This document shows, piece after piece, positions 1 through 9,818 of a DNA stretch of 12,629 nt. The stretch comes from Jimgerdemannia flammicorona. Its lineage: Eukaryota; Mucoromycota; Endogonomycetes; Endogonales; Endogonaceae. The stretch is from NCBI GenBank assembly GCA_003990745.1, contig RBNI01005406.1, positions 1 through 12,629 of the forward strand, given 5' to 3'. The notes beneath the pieces were generated by a model. That model worked only from the letters and a program-made list of their open reading frames with translations, was not told the DNA's origin and did not search any database. The position numbers and the translations under genes are program-made. Each line of letters starts with the position of its first letter. Position 1 is the first letter of the stretch.

Positions 1-2235
1 AAAAAAAAAAAAAAAGGTAAAGTACTTCTATAGTAGTGTCTATATTTATAATATCAGTTATATATTTTTTAATTATACCTCTATTCTTATCTCCATATCT
101 ACTATACAATTCTCTAAATATATTTACATATAAGTCTCAAGCTCTAAGCAATAAAATGATCTTAAATAACAGAAGTAATATCTCTAATAATTATACCCTT
201 CTCACCTCATCCTTATTGATATTGCAAGTAACATTAACTAGAAAAGATCCAACCTTAAGATCCTACTAGAGTGCTCATATCACAACTTGGTCTCAGAGAT
301 ATATTTTACTCTTTCTATTTATATTATTATAAGATCTCTTTACTTAGGGCTAGAGACTTATATCTAAATAGATTATTTGATATTTAAATTATAGTTACTC
401 ACTGAAACTAACTCTATTGCTTTATCTTTAATCTTATCAAGTATATTCTCTACTTTTGCTGTCAATAAACTTACTCAGAATATTCTTATAATTAATACAG
501 TCTTCATTTACTATATATAAAGATGATATTTAGTAGAAAATTAACAGTACTAAAAGTATGAGCAGTAATAGCAAAGAGAAGAGAAAGGTCAGAGAAAGAC
601 TGATATTTGTAAAGAAGAAGAAGAAAGTAGAGAGTTTGATGAGAAGTCTAAAGATCTATATATCTAAATACAAAGTAAAAGATGACTATGAAATAATAGC
701 TGAACTGGACTAAGTAAGAGAATAGTTATTGAATAGCTTTTTTTGAATATATTTCAAATTATATATTTTTAGGATGGAATATATTTAGAATATATTTAAG
801 AGTACTGATATTATTCTTGATATTATATACTTAATACTATAGACTTATATTATAGTCATAGAAGAATATATCTTCAGAAAAAAAAAAATATTATATATTT
901 TCTAATTTTGGTTATTTCTAGTACCTATGATGAGAATATATTGATAATGAGACTTAAGTCTTCATAAAAAATATTTCTTATAATATCTTTAATAAAACTA
1001 TCAAGAAGACAATCTAAGTTCAGAATTTTATTATTTACAGAAATATTTAGACATAATGCTTAGATAATTTATCTAGTATTATCTCTAATTCTACTTATGA
1101 AAGCAATAATAGTAGATAATTACAATCTGAGTTCAGAACTGCCAGGAGAATCTGTAGTTCTATTCATACAAACTCTATATATATAAATAATTATCTGATA
1201 ATCTACTTGACCCTTAATATCAGAACTATAAGCAAAAAAATCACAAACTATAAGAATAATAAAGAAACTGCAAATCTGATTCCTAATAATTATTATAATT
1301 ATTATAACAATAATGGTTATGAAAAGACCATCTATAATAGAAAGATTTCAAGATATATCCTTTACTTTATTATGAGTACTATAAGAAATATAATAGCTGA
1401 CCCAACTAGAAAAAGATAGTAAATTGTGATATATAACAAGCTTATATATAACGGATAACTTCAGCAATAGACATTTATTTAGATCTGAAAAAGAAAGACA
1501 GTTTCTCTATTATGAGAATCAAGTAGTCTGCTCTTTAAATTCAGACATTTACATCTTCCAAACCTGATACTCTTTAATATATAGCTATAGTAAAATCAGT
1601 ACTAAGAATACTTGAAAGCTTATCTATATCTACCTCACTCTTAATAGCTTAATCTCTTATATAACCCAAACTTCTGCTAAGAAGCAAACTCTATATAACA
1701 TATATAAGTACAGATATATCAGTATATCTACAATCTAATCAATAAGATATATAAGTAGACTACTTTATAACTTATACAAATATTTAATATAATTATTATT
1801 TTTCTATTCAATAATAGTGAAATAGATAAGAAAACAAAACATAAAAAGATCAATAACAAGACCATACATAAGATAATACTCTAAATATATATAATATTTT
1901 AGAAGAAACTACTGTTCAAGATAAAAGAATATAAAAAATAGATTTTTCTAATCTCAGAGATATACACCAATAAGACATATAATACTTATAGCTAGATTAA
2001 TCCAAAGCTTAATAAAAAAAATATATATTTAAATACAAGCAATACAGTCTGTATATCAATAGAGACATGAACAAAACCCAGAACATATTTCTTAGAGAAA
2101 TGTTAGATAATTGCTTGGAGTTATCTGAATGATATAAACAACAACAATATGAATATAAAGGACAGTATAGACTTGGCAAAATAATATTAAATAACAATAT
2201 CTTATAAAAAACATTGCTAACTATATCTTTTTCTG
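1..2235. repeat. AT-rich, RIP-like decayed repeat block
   Basis: This stretch is almost entirely A and T, rich in TpA steps, and closed by stops in all six frames; the few open stretches of 60-77 codons look fortuitous. It changes abruptly to normal-GC DNA at about 2225-2245. AT-rich, TpA-rich, gene-free blocks next to normal genes are the classical product of RIP on transposons in filamentous fungi. I see no clear terminal repeats, no intact transposase or polymerase motif and no tRNA. A possible relic of a Gag zinc knuckle lies at 1294-1335. The identity of the parent element is inference; that no normal gene is present is well supported. Confidence 0.7.
1207..1419 (+). mobile_element. possible RIPed Gag fragment with a ruined CCHC zinc knuckle
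   Basis: A 70-codon open stretch contains a tyrosine-rich segment in which four TAT codons (1294-1296, 1303-1305, 1318-1320, 1333-1335) have exactly the C-x2-C-x4-H-x4-C spacing of a retroviral-type zinc knuckle, with the usual Gly just before the His position. TGT to TAT (CpA to TpA on the other strand) and CAT to TAT (CpA to TpA on this strand) are both canonical RIP changes, so a former Gag nucleocapsid would decay to this pattern. There are six tyrosines in 17 residues, so chance is a real alternative. No protease or reverse transcriptase motif was recognised around it. Confidence 0.25.
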
Positions 2236-2427
2236 CATCATATTAGGCTCGAATGAGTCCACACGCCCATAAGTTTGCCAGACTTTGTTAGGTGGAGCTG
2301 TCCTCAGGGACACCAGTTTGGCACTGCTCTAGTGATGTTGGCTAGCAATGGCCAATATTGTCTATCAATGTCCGACTCAATCCATCCACTCGTTCACATC
2401 CCACACTCACGTTCTGAAATATTACAA

Positions 2428-2565
2428 TACCTCTTCCGCTGCATCTTCCCATCGAACCTAACATAGCCTTCTCGACGACGTCAAGAAACGAGTTCCACTG
2501 GCTAAAGACGACGGATTTGGTTGTCCGATCCTTGGTTTGTGAGGCTGTCACCAGAAGGAAATAAA
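2428..2565 (-). other. start of SNF2 helicase lobe 2, truncated
   Basis: After an intron ending in gacag the minus strand reads TTKSVVFSQWNSFLDVVE (helicase motif IV region). This is followed immediately, in another frame, by GYVRFDGKMQRKR (2430-2460), which corresponds to RLDGSMAQKKR in HLTF. About ten residues that normally separate these blocks are absent. Beyond a possible intron starting at about 2430 a weak LVSL trace (near 2300) could be motif V. Motif VI (QxxxRxHRxGQ) is not found; the gene runs into the AT-rich block. Confidence 0.8.
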
Positions 2566-2659
2566 GAGAAAATAAAACAGCAACAAAAATTATTAAATGA
2601 CCAGTGAGGTGACGAAACAAACCGCCAGGTATTACTTCCCATAACCAGCATTACCCTTC

Positions 2660-2990
2660 AGAAACGTCAACAGCGCATCGATTATGTCATCGTCAACCTC
2701 CGACGGCGGCGGGAGAGGGCCGACGAGCTGGCTGAGGTTGATGGCGCCGTAGTACACGGGGCAGATGGGCTTGGTATTAAGAACCCTTTCGATGCAGGCT
2801 GGCAATAAATGTATGTAAGAAGGGATGGTGACGGATCGGCTCAGTGTTCAATCAGTCCGAATTGAAGATCGGCGACAAGGGTGTAGAAGACAACAGGCCA
2901 CCTCAGTCGAAGACGTGTTGGCAAGGTGTGATGACGGTTTTGGTCAGCGTTTCCAAGCAGTTGTAGCTATTAGATAAGATAATAATGGCG
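2660..2990 (-). other. RING finger remnant with lost zinc ligands
   Basis: The internal C3HC4 RING gives Rad5/HLTF its ubiquitin ligase activity. Across an intron that splits the first Cys codon the sequence reads C-YN-CLETLTKTVITPCQHVF, then GAC TGA where Cys-Arg is expected (2903-2908). A further intron ends at 2799, followed by ACIERVLNTKPICPVYYGAI and NLSQLVGPLPPPSEVDDD. The fifth ligand is replaced by Asp, and the eighth, expected in CPVCR, is Tyr (TAC TAC at 2749-2754). With two of eight ligands gone and a stop inside, this cannot be a working RING. Confidence 0.8.
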
Positions 2991-3340
2991 TAAACAACAA
3001 AGATATGGTCAGAGCTAATCCAGAACCATTCCCTTCATATATATATCCACCCGAAACATCAAGCTCCCTCACCAATCTTCGTTATCCTCGATCGCGCTCT
3101 GTAGCGTCTCTACCAGCCGCTTCATGTCAACCGTGTCTTCCGTCTGTTCCCTAATTATGGCCTTGAGTGTGTTGGCAATAAGGCAGTGATGGTCGCAGCA
3201 TTACCCACAGCAATGCGTCGGGAAACGTGAATATCAGTATCAAGTATTCTCGCAAAGATGTCTGGGCATGTGCGAACCTTCTGACCTTTCTTGTCCCAGC
3301 CTTTCACGAAGCATATTCTCCCAACCCCAAAATAACCATC

Positions 3341-3373
3341 CCCCACCTCCCCCTTCCTTCCTTCCTTCCTTTT
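3341..3373 (+). repeat. pyrimidine microsatellite (CTTC)n
   Basis: A C-run followed by about five CTTC/CCTT units lies inside a non-coding part of the RAD5/HLTF-like pseudogene, probably an intron between the lobe-1 linker and the pre-RING segment. Confidence 0.8.
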
Positions 3374-3737
3374 ACCCACCTCAATGCCGCCAAAAATTAG
3401 TAAACTTCCACACGGCGCCTTGCTCTTCTGATTCCGCACTCTTCACTTCGTCTTCGAGAGGCGGTACCTCGTCCGTGAACACGATGCGATGCAGAAAGGA
3501 CTCGATCCCCGGTAGGCGAGGATGGGGCAGCCGTCGAAGCACATGCCCTTGGTACAGCGCAGGCAGACGAAGCGCATGAGGAGCTTGAGGTGCGAGATGC
3601 CCTCGGGATCCTGGAGAAGGAGGTCCATTAAATCGTAGGTGGAGAGTGGGGTATTGGTCGGGTGTCAGAGCACAATATAAGGCTAACTACAGCCGGTGGG
3701 AAAATAGGCACAATAAGAAATACTGAGCGATGCAAAC

Positions 3738-5020
3738 GGCGTGCTTCAACGGCCTCACAAAGTATCTGCTCCACCATCTGAGATTGTCGAACGGCCCGAG
3801 GCGTAGGAACATGACGAGGGAGAAGAGGTCGTTCACGGAGTTCTGGATCGGCGTGCCTGGGAACAAACAGAAAAAAAAAAAAAAAAAAAAAAATTATTAA
3901 GTATGTAGATGGTGTGAGAAACCCAATGAGGTTATGCCTAATCTCAACACCTGAATTGCATACAAAATCAGGAAGAGAAGAACATGCTGTACCGGTCAGG
4001 ACCCACCGCCGTTCGGCCTCTAAGCTCATGCACGCCTCTGCCAACTTCGTCTTGCGGTTCTTGATGACATGGCTGGAGCAAAAGATGGAAACGACCAAAG
4101 GTACACACGGTCGGCTTCATGCATCCAGAAAAAAAACACGACCTGACCACCGTCACCAACAACGCCTGTAAATAACTCCACAAACTAAGTCACATAACCA
4201 TCGCACCCACCCCTCATCTAGGACGACTCTCCTCCACTTCACATCGAACAGTCCCTTATTCTTGTCACGATCGTGGTATGACAGCACGGTGTACGTCGTG
4301 AGGACCACGTCTTGCGTGGCGAGGAACGCGGGGGATTCGTTCCGGTCTGACTCGTAGAAGACATAGGTCTTGAGCTCGCGGGCGGAAGGGACATGCGATG
4401 AGAATTGGTCCTGCGTGACGCATCGGCAAAGATTCGAATAGTTCCTCTTACGAGAGCCATCAACCTACCACTCAGTTCCCGATGACGGACAGCGGCACGA
4501 CGATGAGAGTGGAATTACTATAGGATTTATCGGCGGGGCGGGTTGTTGACAATACCTAGGCCGGTGGAATCGCTAGCGATGAGGGAAATGATTTGGAGGG
4601 TCTTTCCAAGGCCCGTTGTCATCTACGGGGAGGTTGAGGACGGGGGATGTGTGGTTAGGAGGGGGCTGCGCGTTGAGAAATGAGTCATACGTCGATATAT
4701 GAGGGTGTATCAGGGAGTTAGTCCTCACCTTCTAAGATGCCGCCCTTCATTAGGCTCGGTTTCTGGTCATCGAAGGCAATCACGGAATGTAGCCTCCGTT
4801 AAGTCACACTCGCCAATTCGCACGCTCTCACATTGACATTAAATATCTCACCTTCTTCGTCGCGATATCTGCGACCATGTTGTAGTAGTGCTCGCCCTGG
4901 TCGTCCTTGTTGACAGTCCAGAATTGCACGGGCGCGTCCTCGGTCGGGTCCGGCGGGTGCTCCTGGTAGGAGAGCAGGGCGGTGCTAACTGCGGTGGGCT
5001 GCGGAGCCTGCGGATACTTG
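3738..5020 (-). other. SNF2 helicase lobe 1 remnant (motifs I-III)
   Basis: Motif by motif: a pre-motif exon with LLSYQ followed directly by EHPPDPTEDAPVQFWTV (the expected QGLAWML-type segment is missing at about 4963); a 34-nt exon 4729-4762 with MKGGILE; Walker A GLGKTLQIISLIASD with GLGKT at 4599-4613 but out of frame with the preceding Asp-Asp; motif Ia STLIVVPLSVIGN, a TGA where Trp is expected (4472-4474), then after a 58-nt intron VDQF; TQDVVLTTYTVLSYH; WRRVVLDEG plus H across the intron 4073-4210 (DEGH motif II); RRWVLTGT across intron 3857-3992 into [20 protein letters not shown] (motif III). These match HLTF segment for segment. The intron at 3857-3992 contains a run of 23 A on the plus strand. 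Confidence 0.85.
3871..3893 (+). repeat. A23 homopolymer
   Basis: A run of 23 A on the plus strand, so poly-T in the sense of the minus-strand pseudogene. It lies about 15 nt inside the acceptor of the intron 3857-3992 and acts as, or has expanded from, the polypyrimidine tract. Confidence 0.9.
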
Positions 5021-5399
5021 GCTGAGATGGATGTGGTCGAGAGAGGAGTGGAAGGGATAGAATACGTTGGAATCCCGAAAAAACGAGTCACCACTATCGA
5101 CAAGATAGTTCCACAAAGGAACATGATGGTTCTCCTCACAGCCATCCGCTCTCAAGGATCCCCGCCAAAATAACGAAGATAAAAATCGTCACCCGCTCAA
5201 ATCCACCTCCGACATGTAAATCCTTTCCAATGCCTCCTGGCTCTTTCTCTGATCCATTTGCTACCCGCGCCGCAGCAGCTCGGCCCATTCGTCCCGAGCA
5301 TGCGCCTCAGCGGCTACCAGGGCGCCTGATGCCCCGGCGGCCACAGCACCTGCTGCATTGGAGGTCATGGGGCCTGATGCACCGGCGTCGACATCGGGC

Positions 5400-6092
5400 A
5401 ACTCAATACACAGGCAACGGCTGTTGAGGGTCGTAGTAAGCCACTGAACGAGGGTACGTGGCGGCGAGGAGGAAAAGTTTGATCGGGATGCTGCGACCGG
5501 TGCGGTTGCCGGTGACGGTGCCTGCGGGGACCAAAAAACAGGGAATATTCAAGGTAGATAAATAGTGATGAAAGAAGGTGCGAAAGGAAAGGTCGGAAGG
5601 GGGCTACATACATATACATATATATACCTTCGATCCTGAGTTCGTTGCGGTCGATGAGAGGAGAGAGTTTGGAGGCAATATCTCGGTGGATGTGACCGAG
5701 CTATGAGAGGATGTATTGAACGGTCTTATCATCATCGGGGAGTTTTGATTCTTTCTCTTTCGCCATGTTTACTCATAACATTCTGACTTAGTACCAACCC
5801 AATAAACACTGCTATACCACCTCCGCCAAATCAACGCACCTGCTGCGCTGCCATTGATTCCACCATAAGCGTGCTCCGAAAGTACGGGTTATCTGAATCT
5901 CGCTTGATGACGATGCTCTCATTTCAACTCACCATGCCGTCGTAGTATTGGCCTCGATGATCCTGGTCCGCACAACGCCGAAGACGAGTTTGTCAACCTC
6001 CTCAAAGTCTCCAAGAGTTTCGACGGCGGCAAGAGATAATGAGGCTGAAGGAGATGATGAGGCACTGTCGATCCGGGCGAATTCGATGTCGA
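5400..6092 (-). other. HIRAN domain remnant of the RAD5/HLTF-like pseudogene
   Basis: The HIRAN domain of HLTF/Rad5 binds 3' single-stranded DNA ends and supports fork reversal. The exon 5840-6092 reads LVFGVVRTRI, then after a 1-nt slip QYYDGMVS, a TGA, and NESIVIKRDSDNPY. This aligns without gaps to the HLTF stretch YYTGVVNNNEMVALQRDPNNPY, so the TGA stands where a sense codon belongs and is not an intron. The following exon (about 5630-5765) reads VQYILS, a TAG, then LGHIHRDIASKLSPLIDR and LRIEG, again matching HIRAN (VGHL...IEG). The next exon (from about 5522 down) carries the final strand, SIPIKLFLLA. Both stops are one C-to-T step from a sense codon (CGA, CAG). Confidence 0.8.
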
Positions 6093-6289
6093 CTGTAGGA
6101 TAATTTCCAAATATTCAAGCGTCCCATCTTGTACAATATATTTCTCCACTTGTTAGCATTCTTCCTTCAAACGTACCTTGAATCTTTTGCCTTTTGGCTT
6201 TGGGCACCTTCTTTTCTTGCTCAATGCCTGTAATCGCCACCAGTCCGGGGGAATTCTGGAAAAGGTACTCCCTTCGTTTTGGGCGGCAT

Positions 6290-6857
6290 TGTAAGTCGCG
6301 TTTCGTGCTTCGCGTTCTTTTTAAGCTCGCACGGTTGCACGTCACACAATTGGGCGGCTGACGTCATGAGAATTAGCCAAATTTAGGCGATTGTAAGGAT
6401 TCAGCTAGTCACGGCCGCCTCAAAAAACTCACCACCATTTAATTATCCCTTCATCTCCCAGATCTCCCAGACATGCTTCCTTTGTCGCATGACACATTTG
6501 CTGCGGCGTGGGCCAACGGGGCAAGGGCGTCTCACACGTCACCAATCATGAGACAATTCGTCACGCCATGGGCCAGTAGGGTGTAGGGACGGCTGGAGGC
6601 GAGATATGTCGTTCGATTTGGGCCAAATTGGTTGGCCCGCGAGTTAGGAGGATGGAAGATAACTGAGCAGCTCGAGTTTTCACATATACCGACCACAAAT
6701 CGAGATCCCCCAAAAACAAAAATTCTTATAATGGCTGCACCATGAAATTGCGTCGCTTGCCACTCTTCTTCTTCCAAACGTACACAACTCCCCTTCCCCA
6801 CCCAAGAACCAAAACACACAAACAAATTTTCTCCTAACACTACTCGAGAGAACTTCC
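6290..6857. promoter_or_regulatory. upstream region shared by histone H3 and the RAD5/HLTF-like pseudogene
   Basis: This gap separates two divergent genes. It contains a perfect CRE-type palindrome TGACGTCA (6359-6366) and a CCAAT box at 6542-6546 with an inverted copy, ATTGG, at 6627-6631. The hexamer GGGCCA occurs three times at 6510, 6570 and 6620, plus an inverted copy TGGCCC at 6633-6638. A TATA-like TATAATG lies near 6727-6733, about 130 bp before the H3 start. CCAAT boxes and repeated short elements are common upstream of core histone genes. Which sites act is inference. Confidence 0.5.
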
Positions 6858-7817
<960 letters not shown>

Positions 7818-8389
7818 ATTTGTCGTCCAGTAGCAGGGGGTGACCTCCTAAATGTGAGGAGTAGTATTGTCTGTATGTGGGAAAGCGATGGCACGGACCC
7901 CTGACCTGACTCGCACGGGCCAACCCAGCCAACGTGTCCCATGTATTCTTCCCTTTGCACAACCCCAAGGAGACATGACCGATATCGTTCTCTAGCAGTA
8001 ATAGCATGCATTCCATTGCTGTCCTATTGTTCCTCATTCTTTTATTTTTTTTGTAATGTTTGTAACCCTTTCGTATCTCCCGCGCACAGCTATTGGGCTG
8101 CTGTTCGTGCGGGCGTACTTGCGCAATTTGTATCCTCCCCTTATGCTGTCCCATTGTAAGCCTTCTGTATCTAACATTGCGGTCGTATATCCATCTTGCT
8201 TTTATTTTGATTGTGAGTTGTATATAGTATGGTGTGTGCAATGATTGTATTTTGAAATGCGTTGGTGGAAAACTGACTGAATCCAATTTGACGTATAAGT
8301 GTTTGGAGAAATGGCACGATGGTGAGGATTAAATCAAGTACGCCAATCCCGAAGAGGTCCTCGGAACGGATATTGGATTACTGTTATCC

Positions 8390-8440
8390 CTCTATTGGTA
8401 TTGAAGTGCAGCCAAATTTGGCTGCAATACCGATAAAGAG
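8390..8440. repeat. imperfect hairpin with an 18-bp perfect palindrome
   Basis: GCAGCCAAATTTGGCTGC at 8408-8425 is self-complementary. GGTATT (8397-8402) pairs with AATACC (8426-8431) across a 5-nt one-sided bulge (8403-8407), and CTCT/AGAG close the outer ends. It lies about 570 bp beyond the H3 stop. It is not the short stem-loop of animal histone mRNAs. Confidence 0.7.
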
Positions 8441-8730
8441 ATAAACGCTGATGTCCCCCCTGACGGAGTATTATCGAATAGTACAGTGATACTCCGGGAC
8501 CATGCACAAAATAATAATAATAATGACAGCCGTTGTGAACATTTTCTGGAAGCAGCACAAGGGGCCTGTGTAGAAAAATCGGCCGAAACGCGAATAGACG
8601 GCATGGGTGTGGGCGAGCAAGGGTCGCGAACAAGTCCCAAAAGCAAAGGACGGGCCTCGTTCGTGCGCGGTCTTTGGCGTAGCGAATACGACTGCGGTCT
8701 TGAGACGATTGCGCAGAAGGGGGGAATGGT

Positions 8731-8750
8731 AAAAGCAAAAGCAAAAGCAA
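8731..8750 (+). repeat. (AAAGCA)3 microsatellite
   Basis: Three tandem copies of a 6-bp unit in the convergent intergenic region. Confidence 0.8.
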
Positions 8751-8823
8751 CAAACAACCGGGGCCCGTTTGCTTTGATTCCAAGTCGAGCATCCCCAACC
8801 CAACACAATCGCGCCACACCTGT

Positions 8824-8858
8824 GTTTTTTTATTTTTATTTTTTATTTTTATTTTTTT
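8824..8858 (+). repeat. T-rich (TTTTTA)n tract
   Basis: Five T-runs separated by single A residues, in non-coding DNA. Confidence 0.85.
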
Positions 8859-9178
8859 CCTTGGACACACATACCCGGATTTGTACCGTATGGCTCTTTC
8901 TGGGCTGAATTGGGTCGACAAGTTTAAGGTAAACGATTTTGGTGCTTATTGAACGGCAGGGTATGACAAGCATTACGTGTGTAACCGTAACCGTACATTT
9001 GGGTCATTTCCGCGATCTCTCTTTTTTTTTCCTGCGTTCTCGTCGGTTTGTTTGGCGCATCCGTCGCCGATTTGGTGTCCCGTGGATTTCGTAACCAACA
9101 CATTGTAATTACATAATGCCCCTCCCTCCGATAACTTTCAGTCAACCAACCCTTTTACAAAAAAGATTGGGTCATGCA

Positions 9179-9200
9179 ATAAATAAATAAATAAATAAAA
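9179..9200 (+). repeat. (AAAT)n microsatellite
   Basis: About five tandem tetranucleotide units in non-coding DNA between the two convergent genes. Confidence 0.9.
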
Positions 9201-9818
9201 CGCATTAAATACATCTGAACCCTGAAAAACGAATGGTGGCCAAGAATGGATTCAAAGAGCGACGAGTTGTCCACAGGGGAAAATCGTACCCTTACACACA
9301 CCTCCTTTTGTCTTGAAATAAATAATCTGGCGAGTGTTCGTCCAAGATGTCCTCATTATATATATACACTTATACCTTGACGATGAGCGGTAAACGGCGA
9401 GCGGTAAGCAGCGAATCTAATTTATATAATAACAAATAATGCATTCCTCCTGGTTTTAGGGTGGTGGCCAATTCTGTCTACTGTAACTTGGGCTTTAGCT
9501 GCCACAAAACAACGGCACAGGGTGTGTAGATATATCGTGATGATTGCAATTGAAATAACTAAAGAGGCAAAAATAAAAGAAAAATAAACAAGTACAAGAA
9601 TACGATTGGGCAAGTGCGCCTGCACCATAATAAAAACAGATGGGGCCAGTTTTACAGAATCGATGAACGACAAAACTGCCCACAGATATCGATTATGCCC
9701 AATAAACTGCCGAAACAACCCCTCAGCGGAGACAGAAGCACCACTATAGGACGCCGTGAGCTCTACCAGTCGTGTCGGGCGCAAACCGACCCCGCCGAGC
9801 TCTCCCAACTCGGTGCAG

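Larger units (their letters stand above)
2245..6289 (-). pseudogene. decayed RAD5/HLTF-type HIRAN-SNF2-RING DNA repair protein
   Basis: Family role: HLTF/Rad5 proteins are nuclear SNF2 translocases and E3 ligases that polyubiquitinate PCNA to drive error-free damage tolerance. Reading the minus strand in order I recover a HIRAN domain, helicase motifs I to III, the linker with LLMRFVCLR, a RING finger and the start of the C-terminal helicase lobe (SVVFSQWNSFLDVVE, then RFDGKMQRKR), separated by about ten fungal introns, for example 4411-4468, 4073-4210, 3857-3992 and 3611-3737. The gene is broken. In-frame stops lie at 5924-5926, 5701-5703, 5261-5263, 4472-4474 and 2903-2905; reading-frame slips lie near 5950-5965, 5400-5420, 4610-4620, 3513-3516 and 3165-3175. 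Pieces of two conserved segments are missing, and helicase motif VI and the C terminus are absent where the AT-rich block begins. The proposed start at 6287-6289 (MPPKTK...) is only a guess, since the first exons are also out of frame. Sequencing error is the main alternative, but the intact neighbours argue against it. Confidence 0.87.
7818..9818. other. convergent intergenic region, no gene recognised
   Basis: This 2 kb gap lies between the H3 stop and the stop of the minus-strand zinc-cluster gene, and must hold both 3' UTRs. Open frames of up to 195 codons overlap on both strands, but they are low-complexity or Cys/Phe-rich translations of T-rich DNA with no recognisable domain. I see an imperfect hairpin at 8390-8440, an AAAGCA microsatellite at 8731-8750, a T/A-rich tract at 8824-8858, (AAAT)n at 9179-9200 and a short TA run near 9356-9366. 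No tRNA or rRNA was recognised. Confidence 0.7.

Noticed and set aside
36..269. 77-codon open frame at the window start
   Set aside because: Hydrophobic Ile/Leu/Ser-rich translation typical of AT-rich decayed DNA, with no motif.
3268..3579. 103-codon plus-strand frame, Pro/Ser-rich
   Set aside because: Lies opposite the RAD5/HLTF-like pseudogene and runs through a CTTC microsatellite; no family resemblance.
3871..3893. Poly-A run as the tail of a retroposed element
   Set aside because: It sits in the polypyrimidine tract of an intron whose exons splice correctly into motif III; no element body or target duplication is visible.
5915..5940. GTGAGT at the HIRAN stop read as an intron donor
   Set aside because: The nearest usable acceptor would make a 15-nt intron, and the flanking residues align to HLTF without a gap if the sequence is read straight through.
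8334..8921. Overlapping open frames of 110-195 codons on both strands
   Set aside because: Low-complexity translations of T-rich and microsatellite DNA; several frames are open at once and none resembles a protein family.
9530..9560. Box C-like GTGATGA suggesting a C/D snoRNA
   Set aside because: No matching D box or terminal stem at a suitable distance.
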